64,000 nt of DNA from Leisingera caerulea DSM 24564 (GCF_000473325.1 NZ_KI421513.1:1311217-1375216), one strand, 5' to 3'. Shown: positions 18,079 to 28,277, counted from the stretch's first letter. Notes: generated by a model not told the origin, from the letters alone. A program made the numbers and translations.

Positions 18079-19365
18079 ATGGACACGATCTTTGCGCTGG
18101 CCTCCGCCCAAGGGAAGGCCGGGGTCGCGGTTATCCGCGTCTCCGGTCCGCTTGCATTAGATGCCGGCGCGCAGCTTTGCGGCGGCGCCTTACCGGGGCG
18201 GGGAACCAGCCTGAGAATCCTGAAAGACGAATCAGGAGAGCGGCTGGACGAGGCACTGGTTCTGAGCTTCACCGCTCCGAACAGCTTTACTGGTGAAAAT
18301 ACTGTTGAATTTCAGACGCATGGCAGTACCGCGGTGATCTCCGCAGTGCTTGAAACACTGCGTCGAATAGATGGCCTGCGAATGGCTGAACCCGGAGAGT
18401 TTACACGCCGGGCGCTGGAGAATGGCAATCTGGACCTGGCACAGGTCGAGGGTCTTGCAGATCTGATTGATGCCGAAACCGAAGCGCAGCGCAAGCAGGC
18501 GCAAGTCATCCTTGCCGGCGGGCTGGGGCAATTGGCAGAAACCTGGCGGACCAAGCTGATCCGCGCGGCTTCCCTGATAGAAGTGACCATCGACTTTGCC
18601 GACGAGGAAGTACCAGTAGACGTCACACCTGAGGTTTCGTCGCTGCTGTCGGATGTTCAGGCCGGCCTCGAGCAAGAGACAGCGGGCGTTAAGATTGCCG
18701 AACGGATCCGCAGCGGGTTTGAAGTGGCAATTGTGGGTGCACCGAATGTTGGCAAGTCCACGCTGTTGAATGCGCTTGCCGGCCGGGAAGCTGCGATCAC
18801 GTCCGAATACGCCGGCACCACCCGCGATATCATCGAAGTCCGCATGGACCTTGCCGGCTTGCCTGTCACGCTTCTCGACACCGCCGGTTTGCGCGATACT
18901 GATGATCACGTCGAGGGAATCGGTATCGCCTTAGCGCGTAAACGGGCCGAAGATGCGGACCTGCGCGTCTTCCTCGCGGAAGAGGATGATGTTTTGGATG
19001 TTGAGATGCAGCAGGGCGATATCCGGCTGCTCCCGAAGGCGGACCTGCGCGACGACGTCGGTAATGCCATTTCCGGCCGGTCGGGGCAGGGGATCGACAG
19101 GCTTGTCGAGCATGTTTCAAAGATTCTGCAGCAGCGCTCGGCTCAGGCCGGTATCGCAACCCGCGCGCGGCACCGAGATGCAATGGTCTCAGCGCTGGCC
19201 AGTCTAGGGGATGCACAACAAATCCTGCAGCGCGGCCCGGAATTCTATGATATAGCCGCCGAGGAAATGCGCTCGGCCATCCGAGCACTGGAAATGCTGG
19301 TTGGGCGGATCGGAGTAGAAAATCTCTTGGATGAGATCTTTTCTAGTTTCTGCCTTGGTAAATGA
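18079..19365 (+). CDS. mnmE: MnmE tRNA modification GTPase
   Basis: 428-residue GTPase that with MnmG installs the cmnm5 group on U34 of certain tRNAs. N-terminal folate-binding domain ([27 protein letters not shown]), helical domain, G domain inserted at about 215-355 with G1 GAPNVGKST and [10 protein letters not shown], and the invariant C-terminal FCLGK (Cys in the FC-GK motif). mnmG begins 13 bases later, so the two enzyme subunits are encoded together. Confidence 0.97.
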   Translation: MDTIFALASAQGKAGVAVIRVSGPLALDAGAQLCGGALPGRGTSLRILKDESGERLDEALVLSFTAPNSFTGENTVEFQTHGSTAVISAVLETLRRIDGLRMAEPGEFTRRALENGNLDLAQVEGLADLIDAETEAQRKQAQVILAGGLGQLAETWRTKLIRAASLIEVTIDFADEEVPVDVTPEVSSLLSDVQAGLEQETAGVKIAERIRSGFEVAIVGAPNVGKSTLLNALAGREAAITSEYAGTTRDIIEVRMDLAGLPVTLLDTAGLRDTDDHVEGIGIALARKRAEDADLRVFLAEEDDVLDVEMQQGDIRLLPKADLRDDVGNAISGRSGQGIDRLVEHVSKILQQRSAQAGIATRARHRDAMVSALASLGDAQQILQRGPEFYDIAAEEMRSAIRALEMLVGRIGVENLLDEIFSSFCLGK

Positions 19366-19370
19366 AGGAG

Positions 19371-19386
19371 TGTTTCACGTGAAACA
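19371..19386. promoter_or_regulatory. parS centromere site 1 (perfect palindrome)
   Basis: TGTTTCACGTGAAACA, the 16-bp parS consensus with no mismatch. It covers the mnmG start: the GTG at 19379 lies inside the palindrome. ParB, encoded about 3.3 kb downstream, should bind here. It sits about 3.2 kb from the putative origin. Confidence 0.93.
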
Positions 19387-21253
19387 TTCGGCTTATGACG
19401 TGATTGTAGTGGGTGGCGGCCACGCCGGCACCGAGGCTGCCCATGCCGCGGCCAGGATGGGGGTCCGCACCGCTTTGGTGACGCTGGATCGCAATGGTAT
19501 TGGTGTCATGTCCTGCAACCCGGCTATTGGCGGGCTTGGCAAGGGTCATCTCGTCCGGGAAATCGACGCGCTCGATGGAGTTATGGGCCGCGCCGCTGAT
19601 CTAGCCGGCATACAGTTTCGCTTGCTGAACCGACGAAAGGGTCCCGCAGTGCAAGGACCCCGGGCGCAATCGGACAGGGCGATCTACCGGCGCGAAATTC
19701 TCCGGATGACAGAAAACCAGGAGAACCTAGACATCCTCGAAGGCGAGGTTACGGACTTTCTTATGAACGGTCAGGCCGTCGCCGGCGTGATCCTAGCAGA
19801 TGGCAGTGTAATCCCGAGCACGTCAGTTATTCTTACGTCAGGAACTTTCCTGCGCGGGGTCATTCATATTGGCGACGTTTCTAAGCCTGGCGGACGTATG
19901 GGCGATAAGCCCTCCATCAAACTTGCGGAAAGGTTGGACAGCTTCAACCTGCCGCTCGGCCGTTTGAAGACCGGCACGCCGCCGCGGCTGGATGGGCGGA
20001 CTATCAATTGGGAAATACTTGATGAGCAGCCGGGGGACGATGATCCTGTCTTCTTCTCCTTCCTGACAAGATCAGTGAGCGCAAAGCAGGTATCATGCGG
20101 TATCACCCACACAAACGCCCGCACCCATGAGATCATCCAGAAAAACCTGGAGCGGTCAGCGATGTATGGCGGCCACATCGAAGGCGTTGGGCCGCGTTAC
20201 TGCCCTTCGATTGAAGACAAGATCGTCCGATTTGCCGAGAAAGACTCGCATCAGATCTTCTTAGAGCCCGAGGGCGCATCAGATCACACCGTTTACCCCA
20301 ACGGCATATCCACCAGTCTGCCGCAGGATGTGCAGGAAGCCTATGTGCGTTCGATCCGCGGGCTGGAGCAGGCTGTCATACTGCAGCCCGGTTATGCCAT
20401 TGAATATGACTATGTCGATCCTCGCTCCTTGACGCTGGAACTGAGGCTCAAGGACGTTCCCGGACTGTATCTTGCCGGACAGATCAACGGCACCACGGGC
20501 TATGAAGAGGCAGCAGCCCAGGGAATGGTTGCCGGCCTTAACGCAGCGCGTGAATGCTTGGGGGAGGGACCTGTGAGCTTCAGCCGGTCCAACAGCTATA
20601 TTGGGGTTATGATCGACGACCTCACTACAAATGGTGTTGCGGAACCTTACCGGATGTTTACCTCCCGGGCGGAGTTCAGGTTGTCTTTGCGTGCCGATAA
20701 TGCGGACCAGCGGTTGACACCTCTAGCTATTGAAATCGGCTGCGCCGGCGAAGGTCGACGGTCTGCGTTTCTGGAGAAAAGCAACCGCCTCCAGCAAGCC
20801 CGCTCTGTTTTGGAAACACAGAGCTTTACCCCGAAACAGGTCGCAGCGGCAGGAATCCGGGTGAATCAGGATGGAAACCGTCGGACAGGGTTGGATATTC
20901 TTGCGTTCCCAGACGTGGTATTCGAGGATGTCGTGCCCCTGATGCCCGAGCTGTCCGGAGTAGATGAAGGTATCCGCCGTCAGGTTGAGCGCGACGCGCT
21001 TTATGCCAACTATATTGCGCGTCAAGAGCGGGAAATCTCTGCGATGAAGCGGGATGAGGGCTATGTTATCCCCGAGAGCTTCTCCTATGAAGGTATTGAG
21101 GGGCTATCGAAAGAGCTGCAGCAGAAACTTACTCGCGCTCGGCCTGAAACTTTGGCACAAGCAGCGCGAATTGACGGGATGACGCCGGCGGCACTGGCAT
21201 TGCTTCTTGCCCGGCTGAGGCGGGATCGGACACAGCAGGGCAAAACTGCATGA
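19379..21253 (+). CDS. mnmG: MnmG (GidA) tRNA modification enzyme
   Basis: About 624-residue FAD-dependent partner of MnmE. Rossmann motif [12 protein letters not shown], the catalytic-cysteine block [23 protein letters not shown] and the [13 protein letters not shown] block are intact; C-terminal helical domain as usual. I chose the GTG at 19379 because AAGGAG at 19365-19370 is spaced correctly. A GTG at 19370 would overlap that ribosome site, and an ATG at 19331 lies inside mnmE. The start codon is part of parS site 1. The end overlaps rsmG (ATGA). Confidence 0.95.
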   Translation: MKHSAYDVIVVGGGHAGTEAAHAAARMGVRTALVTLDRNGIGVMSCNPAIGGLGKGHLVREIDALDGVMGRAADLAGIQFRLLNRRKGPAVQGPRAQSDRAIYRREILRMTENQENLDILEGEVTDFLMNGQAVAGVILADGSVIPSTSVILTSGTFLRGVIHIGDVSKPGGRMGDKPSIKLAERLDSFNLPLGRLKTGTPPRLDGRTINWEILDEQPGDDDPVFFSFLTRSVSAKQVSCGITHTNARTHEIIQKNLERSAMYGGHIEGVGPRYCPSIEDKIVRFAEKDSHQIFLEPEGASDHTVYPNGISTSLPQDVQEAYVRSIRGLEQAVILQPGYAIEYDYVDPRSLTLELRLKDVPGLYLAGQINGTTGYEEAAAQGMVAGLNAARECLGEGPVSFSRSNSYIGVMIDDLTTNGVAEPYRMFTSRAEFRLSLRADNADQRLTPLAIEIGCAGEGRRSAFLEKSNRLQQARSVLETQSFTPKQVAAAGIRVNQDGNRRTGLDILAFPDVVFEDVVPLMPELSGVDEGIRRQVERDALYANYIARQEREISAMKRDEGYVIPESFSYEGIEGLSKELQQKLTRARPETLAQAARIDGMTPAALALLLARLRRDRTQQGKTA

Positions 21254-21867
21254 ATGAAAAGAGTATTCTGGAAGGGCTCAATGTTTCACGTGAAACACTG
21301 CAGCGGCTGGAGCGCTTTGAGCAGGTCATTCTGAAGTGGAACCCCAAGATTAACTTGGTGTCCAGATCAAGCTTGAAGCAGATTTGGACGCGGCATATCG
21401 CGGATTCTGTCCAGGTGTTCCGCTGCGCTGAACGCCCCGATCATTGGGTTGATATCGGGAGCGGCGGGGGATTTCCCGGTTTGATTGTCGCGATCGTCGC
21501 GGTCGAAGAAGCCCCGGACATGAAGGTCACGTTAGTTGAAAGTGACCAGCGCAAATCGGCATTCTTGCGCACCGCCGCGCGGGAGTGCGGTGCTAGGGTT
21601 ACGGTGGTTTCCAAACGCATTGAGGAAGCGGATCCTCAAAATGCGGGAGTTCTTTCGGCACGGGCACTCGCGGATTTGTCGCTTCTGCTGGAGTTCGCCG
21701 AGCGGCATCTAGGCGCCGGCGGGACAGCGCTGTTCCCGAAGGGGGAAAGCTGGAAAAAAGAAGTGGATAACGCGCGGCAGCGATGGCAGTTCGAGGCAGA
21801 ACCGGTTAAAAGTCTGACAGAACCAGAAGCAGTAATCCTGAAGATAAGGGGAGTGGCACGTGTCTGA
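21250..21867 (+). CDS. rsmG: RsmG (GidB) 16S rRNA m7G527 methyltransferase
   Basis: 205-residue SAM-dependent methyltransferase that makes m7G527 in 16S rRNA. It has the SAM motif [11 protein letters not shown] at about residues 68-78, KINLVSRSS and an [17 protein letters not shown] helix. Its residues NVSRETL are encoded by parS site 2. It overlaps mnmG by 4 bases and parA by 8. Confidence 0.96.
   Translation: MNEKSILEGLNVSRETLQRLERFEQVILKWNPKINLVSRSSLKQIWTRHIADSVQVFRCAERPDHWVDIGSGGGFPGLIVAIVAVEEAPDMKVTLVESDQRKSAFLRTAARECGARVTVVSKRIEEADPQNAGVLSARALADLSLLLEFAERHLGAGGTALFPKGESWKKEVDNARQRWQFEAEPVKSLTEPEAVILKIRGVARV
21282..21297. promoter_or_regulatory. parS centromere site 2 (perfect palindrome, inside rsmG)
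   Basis: A second exact TGTTTCACGTGAAACA, 1.9 kb from the first, lying inside codons 11-17 of rsmG and read there as NVSRETL. It should be a ParB loading site about 5.2 kb from the putative origin. Confidence 0.93.
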
Positions 21868-22669
21868 TTATTCCCGCCCGGAGGGGCCTCGTATTATCGC
21901 GGTCGCAAATCAAAAAGGCGGGGTAGGGAAGACAACAACAGCCATAAACCTCGCTGCCGCTCTGGTGGAATGCGGGTTGCGGGTCTTAGTTGTTGATCTG
22001 GACCCGCAGGGCAATGCTTCGACAGGTCTGGGAATTGAACCGTCGGACCGGGACCTGACGACTTACGACCTTTTGGTCGAAGATGCCTCCCTCGTAGATG
22101 TCATTCGCCAGACCGAAATCGAAGATCTGTGCATTATCCCCGCTACGGTGGATCTCAGCTCCGCAGACATCGAACTTTTCACAAACGAAAAGCGCAGCTT
22201 CCTGCTGCATGATGCGCTGCGCCAGACGGCCATGGATGACTATGATTGGGACTATGTTCTTATTGATTGTCCGCCGTCTTTGAACCTTCTGACCGTGAAC
22301 GCGATGGTGGCGGCACATTCAGTGCTTGTCCCGCTTCAAAGTGAGTTTTTTGCGTTGGAGGGCGTGACGCAGTTGATGCTGACCATCCGCGAAGTGCGCC
22401 AGTCTGCAAACCCGAACTTGCGGATCGAAGGAATCGTTTTGACGATGTTCGATCGGCGCAACAACCTGTCTCAGCAGGTGGAGCAGGATGCCCGCGATAA
22501 TCTGGGGGATTTGGTGTTCCAGACCAAGATACCCCGGAATGTCCGGGTGAGCGAAGCACCCTCATATGCACTGCCCGTGCTGAACTATGACACCAATTCT
22601 CTGGGAGCGCAGGCCTATCGCGCCCTGGCGGAAGAACTCCTAAATAAACATCACAAGATAGCGGCCTGA
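21860..22669 (+). CDS. parA: ParA chromosome partitioning ATPase
   Basis: 269-residue deviant Walker ATPase that moves ParB-parS complexes during origin segregation. VANQKGGVGKTTTAINLAAAL (P-loop with signature Lys at about residues 19-26), LVVDLDPQGNASTG, and the IDCPPSLNLLTVNAM Walker B are present. It starts with GTG at 21860, overlapping rsmG by 8 bases; GGGGAG just upstream is the ribosome site. parB follows 26 bases after the stop. Confidence 0.97.
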   Translation: MSDYSRPEGPRIIAVANQKGGVGKTTTAINLAAALVECGLRVLVVDLDPQGNASTGLGIEPSDRDLTTYDLLVEDASLVDVIRQTEIEDLCIIPATVDLSSADIELFTNEKRSFLLHDALRQTAMDDYDWDYVLIDCPPSLNLLTVNAMVAAHSVLVPLQSEFFALEGVTQLMLTIREVRQSANPNLRIEGIVLTMFDRRNNLSQQVEQDARDNLGDLVFQTKIPRNVRVSEAPSYALPVLNYDTNSLGAQAYRALAEELLNKHHKIAA

Positions 22670-22695
22670 ATGCAGAATAAGAACCGGAGGCAACC

Positions 22696-23589
22696 ATGGC
22701 AGACAAAAAGACGAAACCGCGCGGGCTTGGCCGGGGACTGTCGGCGTTGATGGCTGATGTGAACCCTGCACCGGTGAGCACACAGTCAGAGGCCCCGCGG
22801 AATGCAGAAGTGCTGGTGCCGATCGAGAAGATCGTTGCCAACCCGAACCAGCCCCGCCGTCAATTTCTGCAGGAGGACTTGGATGACCTGACTGCGTCGA
22901 TCAAGGAGAAAGGCGTCCTGCAACCCTTGATCGTGCGTCCCAAGGCGGGAGGCGCCTACGAGATTGTTGCCGGTGAGCGCCGGTGGCGTGCATCGCAGGC
23001 GGCACAGCTCCACGAAGTGCCGGTCCTGATCCGGGAATACTCTGACCAGGAGATGATGGAAGTCGCCATCATCGAAAACATCCAGCGGTCTGATCTGAAC
23101 GCAATGGAAGAAGCGCAGAGCTATAAGCAGCTCATGGAGAAATTCGGCCATACTCAGGAAAAGATGGCGGAGGCGCTTGGCAAAAGCCGAAGCCACATTG
23201 CCAATTTGGTACGCCTCCTGCATTTGCCGGAGGATGTGCAGATCCTGGTGCAGGAGCGCAAGCTCTCAGCCGGACATGCCCGGGCCCTGATTACCTCGGA
23301 CAACGCGTCTGATCTGGCCCGGAAAATTGTAAAGGGCGGGCTGTCGGTCCGGGCAACTGAGTCCTTGGTAAAAAAGGATGCAGCGGGTATTCGTACGGCG
23401 TCGGCTAAGAAACCCAAGGCTGCTTCTGAGAAAGATGCGGACACCCGCGCCCTCGAAGGGGATCTGTCCGCGATGCTGAAGATGAAGGTGTCAATCAATC
23501 ACAAGCCTGGTAGCGAGGCCGGTTCCGTAACGATCAGTTATGAGAATTTGGATCAGCTGGACGAGCTGTGCAATATGCTCAGCCGTTAG
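22696..23589 (+). CDS. parB: ParB chromosome partitioning protein
   Basis: 297-residue CTPase/DNA clamp that loads at parS and spreads. N-terminal RGLGRGLSAL typical of chromosomal ParB (the segment that stimulates ParA), then NPNQPRR, the CTP-binding GERRWRA box near residues 94-100, EVAIIENIQRSDLN, a helix-turn-helix GKSRSHIANLVRLL near 162 and a C-terminal dimerisation domain. Its 3' end overlaps the convergent ybaN-like gene by 11 bases. Confidence 0.97.
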   Translation: MADKKTKPRGLGRGLSALMADVNPAPVSTQSEAPRNAEVLVPIEKIVANPNQPRRQFLQEDLDDLTASIKEKGVLQPLIVRPKAGGAYEIVAGERRWRASQAAQLHEVPVLIREYSDQEMMEVAIIENIQRSDLNAMEEAQSYKQLMEKFGHTQEKMAEALGKSRSHIANLVRLLHLPEDVQILVQERKLSAGHARALITSDNASDLARKIVKGGLSVRATESLVKKDAAGIRTASAKKPKAASEKDADTRALEGDLSAMLKMKVSINHKPGSEAGSVTISYENLDQLDELCNMLSR

Positions 23590-23932
23590 GGCGGGTCCAG
23601 ATAAACGTCAGGACAGCTGTGAGAACCAATGCCTGGATGCCCAGCACTTGACAGGGCACGCCAAGCAGAAGGGATAACCCAAAGACGGCGGCAATCGAAA
23701 CGGTTGCCGCCTTTTTTGCGCCTGGCCGAATGGCCCCGCGTTCCCGCCAATCCAGGATCATCGGGCCAAACACGTTATGGGCAACGATCCAGTTGTGCAG
23801 CCGGTCGGAGGAATTGGCAAAGAAGAATGCGGCGAGCAGGAGGAACGGTACGGTTGGCAAAAGAGGCAGTACAATCCCAATTGCCGCCAAGGCCACGCAG
23901 CACAGTCCCAAGCCGGCATAAAGGAAACGCAT
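23579..23932 (-). CDS. YbaN/DUF454 membrane protein
   Basis: 117-residue inner-membrane protein of the DUF454 family with N-terminal hydrophobic pair (LYAGLGLCCVALAAIGIVLPLLPTVPFLL) followed by the conserved FFFANSSDRLHNWIVAHNVFGPMILDWRERGAI block and two further hydrophobic stretches. Function unknown. Its gene follows hemW on the minus strand by 4 bases and ends inside parB, an antisense overlap of 11 bases. Confidence 0.85.
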   Translation of the reverse strand: MRFLYAGLGLCCVALAAIGIVLPLLPTVPFLLLAAFFFANSSDRLHNWIVAHNVFGPMILDWRERGAIRPGAKKAATVSIAAVFGLSLLLGVPCQVLGIQALVLTAVLTFIWTRPNG

Positions 23933-23936
23933 TGCC

Positions 23937-25091
23937 TCAATCCATCAACAGGTCGCGGAGCACCGCATTCAAAACTGCGCGCCCTTTGTGGGTCGTGCGA
24001 AGTCTCTGCTCAGAGATAGTCACCATACCCAAGTCCGCAAGATCTGCGAGCTTGCTTTTGCGGATGGGGCGGCCAGAAAGCTGGGCATAGCGTACCATAT
24101 CCAGACCCTCTGTAAGCCTCATCCCCATCATAAGGTATTCAGCCGCAGCATCTTCCCGGGAAAGGAGTTCACGCAGGGATTCTCCATTTCCCTTGTTGAC
24201 TGCCTCTATCCAGGCGCCGGGGGCGAGGTGGGTTTCGGTGGCGAAGCGGGCGCCGTTCAGGGTCAGGCGGCCATGGGCGCCGGGGCCGATACCAGCATAG
24301 TCTCCGTAGCGCCAGTAGATCAAATTGTGCCGCGACTCTGCCCCGGGCTTAGCGTGGTTGGAGACCTCATAACCGGCCATGCCATGAGCCGAGGTAATCT
24401 CCTGGGTGGCCAAGTACATATCCGCAGCGGTATCATCTTCCGGCAGGCCGCGCAGTTTTCCCCGGGCGTAACGGTCACCGAAGGCAGTGCCGTCTTCTAT
24501 GGTGAGCTGGTAGAGCGAGACGTGGTCGATGGCCATAGAGAGCGCCTCATTCAGCTCCGCCTTCCAAGCCTCAAGGGTCTGACCTTGACGCGCGTAGATC
24601 AGATCGAAGCTGACCCGGTCAAAGCAATTGCGGGCGATGTCGAAGGCCGCCTTGGCTTCAGCGACACTGTGGATTCGGCCGAGCCGGCGCAGGTCCTCGT
24701 CGTTCAGAGCCTGAATACCCATGGAGACTCTGTTGACGCCGGCGTCCCGGTAACCGGCAAAGCGGCCGGCCTCGACGGAACCTGGATTTGCTTCCAGAGA
24801 AATCTCCATGTCATTGGCAAAAAGCCAGATTTCACGTGCCCGTTCTATAACGGCGGCAACGGTTTCCGGATGCATCAAGGAGGGAGTTCCACCGCCGAAG
24901 AAGATCGTGTTGAGCACGCGGCCGGAGAGCTGTTCTGAGAGCCTGTCAAGCTCAGCCAAGTAGGTTCTAACCCATAGCTTCTGGTCTATTTTTGCGGAGA
25001 CGTGACTGTTGAAGTCGCAATAGGGGCATTTGGCCTGGCAAAAAGGCCAGTGCACGTAGAGGCCAAAGCCCCCATTGCGCCAGTCATCCAC
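23937..25091 (-). CDS. hemW: HemW radical SAM heme chaperone
   Basis: 384-residue radical SAM protein. The cluster motif is CQAKCPYC near the N-terminus, followed by FGGGTPSL, and HNLIYWRYGDYAGIGPGAH, whose HNxxYW element marks HemW and not the true coproporphyrinogen dehydrogenase HemN. HemW is thought to bind and transfer heme rather than make it. I start it at the GTG at 25091, overlapping the rdgB stop by 8 bases and preceded by AAGG; the upstream ATG at 25223 would only extend a frame shadowing rdgB. Confidence 0.93.
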   Translation of the reverse strand: MDDWRNGGFGLYVHWPFCQAKCPYCDFNSHVSAKIDQKLWVRTYLAELDRLSEQLSGRVLNTIFFGGGTPSLMHPETVAAVIERAREIWLFANDMEISLEANPGSVEAGRFAGYRDAGVNRVSMGIQALNDEDLRRLGRIHSVAEAKAAFDIARNCFDRVSFDLIYARQGQTLEAWKAELNEALSMAIDHVSLYQLTIEDGTAFGDRYARGKLRGLPEDDTAADMYLATQEITSAHGMAGYEVSNHAKPGAESRHNLIYWRYGDYAGIGPGAHGRLTLNGARFATETHLAPGAWIEAVNKGNGESLRELLSREDAAAEYLMMGMRLTEGLDMVRYAQLSGRPIRKSKLADLADLGMVTISEQRLRTTHKGRAVLNAVLRDLLMD

Positions 25092-25698
25092 TGAAACAGC
25101 CTTGCACGAAGTGTGCCAACGCCTTGCCGCGGTGGCTGATCTTGTTTTTCTCCGCCGGGTCCATCTCGGCGCAGGTGATTTTATAGCCGTCGGGCTGGAA
25201 CATCGGGTCATAACCAAAACCATGCTCGCCGCGGATCGGCCAGACCAACTGGCCCGGCATCACGCCTTCAAACACCTCGTCATGGCCGTCGGGCCAGGCG
25301 ACGACCAAGGTGCAGCGGAATTGGGCAGTGCGGGGCGCGTTCGCCCCGGCCGCAGTCAGCTCGTCATTGGCGCGGGTCATCGCCATCTTGAAGTCCCGGC
25401 CGTTCGGGGTCTCGGCCCAGTCGGCGGTATAGACACCAGGGGCGCCGTTCAGCGCGTCGATGGTGATGCCGGAGTCATCGGAGAGGGCAGGGAGACCGGT
25501 GGCCTTGGCGGCGGCATGGGCCTTGATCCGGGCATTGCCAACAAAGGTGTCTTCGGTCTCTTCCGGTTCCGGCAGGTGCATCTCGCCGGCGCCGATCACA
25601 GTCACGCCATAGGGGGCGAGGATTTCGGCAATCTCGTTCAGCTTGCCCTGGTTGTGGGTGGCGACAAGCAGCTTGCCGCCTTCCAGTTTGCGGGTCAT
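25084..25698 (-). CDS. rdgB: RdgB/HAM1 non-canonical purine NTP pyrophosphatase
   Basis: 204-residue dITP/XTP pyrophosphatase that cleans the nucleotide pool. [11 protein letters not shown] at the start, [24 protein letters not shown], and the GYDPMF and SHRGKAL motifs are typical. Sandwiched by overlaps: ATGA with rph upstream and 8 bases with hemW downstream. Confidence 0.97.
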   Translation of the reverse strand: MTRKLEGGKLLVATHNQGKLNEIAEILAPYGVTVIGAGEMHLPEPEETEDTFVGNARIKAHAAAKATGLPALSDDSGITIDALNGAPGVYTADWAETPNGRDFKMAMTRANDELTAAGANAPRTAQFRCTLVVAWPDGHDEVFEGVMPGQLVWPIRGEHGFGYDPMFQPDGYKITCAEMDPAEKNKISHRGKALAHFVQGCFSG

Positions 25699-26408
25699 TT
25701 GGACGCGGCCTTCTGCATCTCTGCAAGTTCGACAGTGCCTTTGACGGCCAGGTCCATGAGCTGGTCCATTTGATCGCGGGAGAAGACGGAGCCTTCAGCA
25801 GACATCTGCACTTCGATCAGCTTGCCGGATCCGGTCATGATGAAGTTGCCATCGACGCCAGCTTCGGAATCTTCGGGGTAATCCAAATCGAGGATAGGCT
25901 GACCGGCGTAGATGCCGCAGGAAACGGCAGAGACCGGGTCCACCAGCGGGTCGATCTGAACGTCGCCGGCTTTCATCAGCTTGTTGACCGCGAGGCGCAG
26001 CGCAACCCAGCCGCCGGTGATTGAGGCGCAGCGGGTGCCGCCATCGGCCTGCAGCACGTCGCAGTCGACGGTGATCTGCCGTTCTCCCAAAGCAACGCGG
26101 TCTACGCCTGCGCGCAGCGCGCGGCCGATCAGGCGCTGGATTTCCACGGTGCGGCCGCCTTGCTTGCCCGAGGAGGCTTCGCGGCGCATCCGGGTGTTGG
26201 TGGCTCGCGGCAGCATGCCGTATTCGGCGGTGACCCAGCCCAGACCAGTGCCCTTGATAAATGGCGGCACGCGGTCTTCGATAGTGGCGGTGCACAGGAC
26301 ATGAGTGTCGCCCACCTTGATCAGGCAGGAGCCCTCGGCGTGTTTGGTAAAGCCGGTCTCGATCGAGACGGGGCGCATTTCATTCAGTTCTCGTCCTGAG
26401 GGTCGCAT
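25695..26408 (-). CDS. rph: Ribonuclease PH
   Basis: 237-residue phosphorolytic 3'-5' exoribonuclease that trims tRNA 3' ends. It starts [20 protein letters not shown], has [16 protein letters not shown] and the arginine-rich RQGGRT-like block [18 protein letters not shown], and [12 protein letters not shown] with the catalytic aspartates. First gene of the leftward rph-rdgB-hemW-ybaN cluster, divergent from hrcA across 143 bases. Confidence 0.97.
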   Translation of the reverse strand: MRPSGRELNEMRPVSIETGFTKHAEGSCLIKVGDTHVLCTATIEDRVPPFIKGTGLGWVTAEYGMLPRATNTRMRREASSGKQGGRTVEIQRLIGRALRAGVDRVALGERQITVDCDVLQADGGTRCASITGGWVALRLAVNKLMKAGDVQIDPLVDPVSAVSCGIYAGQPILDLDYPEDSEAGVDGNFIMTGSGKLIEVQMSAEGSVFSRDQMDQLMDLAVKGTVELAEMQKAASK

Positions 26409-26469
26409 GGCACATCCTTTGTTAGCTGGCTTGGGGATATCCCCCGGATGCGGGGCTATGCAAGCCCGA

Positions 26470-26497
26470 TTGACCTTTTGACGCGCTGCTCTTTAAT
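26470..26497 (+). promoter_or_regulatory. Candidate sigma-70 promoter of hrcA-grpE
   Basis: TTGACC at 26470-26475, 16-base spacer, TTTAAT at 26492-26497, 54 bases before the hrcA ATG. No CIRCE element (TTAGCACTC-N9-GAGTGCTAA) is visible in 26409-26551, so HrcA does not appear to bind its own promoter here. Confidence 0.4.
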
Positions 26498-26551
26498 GAC
26501 ATCCGGGTAACGGGTTCCTATGTTTAAACCGTAAGAAATACTGGATGAACG

Positions 26552-27616
26552 ATGAGCAATCCGAACAACATTCTGGAGGACTTGAACGACCGCTCCCGGG
26601 AGGTGTTCCGGGCGGTGGTCGAAAGCTATCTGGAAAGCGGCGGTCCAGTGGGCAGCCGCACGCTGACACGCTCGCTGAGCGAAAAGGTCAGCGCTGCAAC
26701 GGTCCGTAACGTGATGCAAGACCTGGAGTTTCTGGGACTGCTGGATAGTCCGCATGTCAGCGCCGGGCGGGTGCCGACACAGCTGGGGTTGCGGATGTTT
26801 GTCGACGGTCTGCTGGAGGTTGGCGATCTCAATATTGAGGACCGGGAGAAGATCGACGCGACGCTGGGCCGCAATGCCGGCGATGTGGGCGGAATGCTGG
26901 ACCGCGTCGGGGCGGCGCTGTCAGGGGTGACGCAGGGCGCGTCGCTGGTGCTGACACCCAAGCATGAAGCCGAGATCCGGCATATCGAGTTCGTCTCGCT
27001 GGCGCATGACCGGGCACTCGTGGTGCTGGTGTTCTCGGACGGGCATGTGGAAAACCGGCTGTTCACCCCGCCGCCGGGGCAAACCCCCAGCTCAATGCGG
27101 GAGGCGGCGAATTTCCTGAATGCTCTGATCGAGGGCAAGACCTTGAGCGAAGTGCAGCGGCAGATCCAAAAGGAGATCACGGCGCGGCGTCAGGAAATCG
27201 ACAGCCTGGCACACGCGATGATTGAAAGCGGCCTGGCGGTTTGGGAGGATGACGGCAGCGAGCAGGCCCGGTTGATCGTGCGCGGCCGGGCGAATCTGCT
27301 GGCGGAGCCGGGTGCCGCGGAGGAGCTGGAGCGGATCCGAACCCTGTTCGACGACTTGGAGCGCAAGCGTGATATTGCCGAATTTCTGGAACTGACGGAA
27401 GACGGCGAAGGTGTGCGGATTTTTATCGGTTCCGAGAACAAACTTTTTTCACTTTCGGGTTCCTCTTTGGTGGTGTCTCCCTATATGAACGCGGATCGGA
27501 AGATAATCGGCGCGGTGGGGGTGATCGGCCCGACGCGCCTGAACTACGGACGGATCGTGCCGATTGTGGACTATACGGCACAACTGGTCGGCAAGCTTTT
27601 GTCGGACCGGAGTTAG
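26552..27616 (+). CDS. hrcA: HrcA heat-inducible repressor
   Basis: 354-residue repressor of class I heat-shock genes (groESL), which binds CIRCE. N-terminal winged helix with SGGPVGSRTLTRSL and VSAATVRNVMQDLEFLGLL, then GAF-like ligand domain, ending with VIGPTRLNYGRIVPIVDYTA. grpE follows 9 bases after the stop, so repressor and nucleotide exchange factor are co-transcribed, a common alphaproteobacterial pair. Confidence 0.96.
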   Translation: MSNPNNILEDLNDRSREVFRAVVESYLESGGPVGSRTLTRSLSEKVSAATVRNVMQDLEFLGLLDSPHVSAGRVPTQLGLRMFVDGLLEVGDLNIEDREKIDATLGRNAGDVGGMLDRVGAALSGVTQGASLVLTPKHEAEIRHIEFVSLAHDRALVVLVFSDGHVENRLFTPPPGQTPSSMREAANFLNALIEGKTLSEVQRQIQKEITARRQEIDSLAHAMIESGLAVWEDDGSEQARLIVRGRANLLAEPGAAEELERIRTLFDDLERKRDIAEFLELTEDGEGVRIFIGSENKLFSLSGSSLVVSPYMNADRKIIGAVGVIGPTRLNYGRIVPIVDYTAQLVGKLLSDRS

Positions 27617-27625
27617 AGGTGAAAT

Positions 27626-28189
27626 ATGGCAGAGCTCAAGAACGAAGACTTCCTGGATGACATCGCCGATGCCGAAGCTGAAGAGCTTGCGGCGCAGACC
27701 GAAGAAATTGACGACGATGCGCTGGAGATCGACGCGCTGCGGGCCGAGCGGGACGAGTTGAAGGACCGGTTCATGCGGGCGCTGGCGGATGCGGAAAACG
27801 CCCGCAAGCGCGGCGACAAGGCCCGCCGCGAAGCAGAGAACTATGGCGGATCGAAGCTGGCCCGCGACATGCTGCCGGTCTACGACAACATGAAACGCGC
27901 AATCGAAGCAGCAACTGACGAGCAGCGCGAAGTGTCTGCCGCACTGATCGAAGGTGTTGAACTGACCATGCGCTCGCTGCTGGGTGTTTTCGAGAAGCAC
28001 GGCATTCGGGTTATTTCGCCTGAGGTTGGCGACAAGTTCGACCCGCAGGTGCATGAAGCGATGTTTGAGGCGCCTGTGCCGGGCACCAAGGCGGGCGACA
28101 TCATCCAGGTGTCGGCAGAAGGCTTCATGCTGCACGACCGTCTGCTGCGTGCGGCGCAGGTTGGCGTTTCGTCTACTCCTGCCAGCTGA
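27626..28189 (+). CDS. grpE: GrpE nucleotide exchange factor
   Basis: 187-residue co-chaperone for DnaK. An acidic N-terminus, a long coiled-coil helix (LRAERDELKDRFMRALADAEN), and the C-terminal beta domain (FEAPVPGTKAGDIIQV; GFMLHDRLLRAAQVGVS) are typical. The ribosome site GAGGTG lies just upstream of the ATG. Followed by a strong terminator. Confidence 0.96.
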   Translation: MAELKNEDFLDDIADAEAEELAAQTEEIDDDALEIDALRAERDELKDRFMRALADAENARKRGDKARREAENYGGSKLARDMLPVYDNMKRAIEAATDEQREVSAALIEGVELTMRSLLGVFEKHGIRVISPEVGDKFDPQVHEAMFEAPVPGTKAGDIIQVSAEGFMLHDRLLRAAQVGVSSTPAS

Positions 28190-28194
28190 TGAAC

Positions 28195-28243
28195 AGGCCC
28201 GTGCGGGCCTGTGCCTCCGGCGGGAGTATTTCCGGAAAGATGA
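28195..28243 (+). repeat. Roseobacter-type intergenic element after grpE
   Basis: A GGCCC/GGGCC stem is followed by the stretch CCTCCGGCGGGAGTATTT and GGAAAGATGAA. From memory this sequence recurs in intergenic regions of Roseobacter-group genomes. I see one clear copy here and no exact second copy in the window, so the repeat status rests on recollection. Confidence 0.4.
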
Positions 28244-28244
28244 A

Positions 28245-28277
28245 AGAGCGGTCCCGATTGGGGCCGCTTTTGTTTTT
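28245..28277 (+). terminator. Terminator after grpE
   Basis: Stem AGCGGTCCC / GGGGCCGCT (one G-T pair) with a short loop, then TTTGTTTTTT. It ends the hrcA-grpE transcript; mutS converges from the other side with its stop immediately after. Confidence 0.8.

Noticed and set aside
26409..26551. CIRCE operator before hrcA
   Set aside because: I looked for TTAGCACTC-N9-GAGTGCTAA and close variants and found none.
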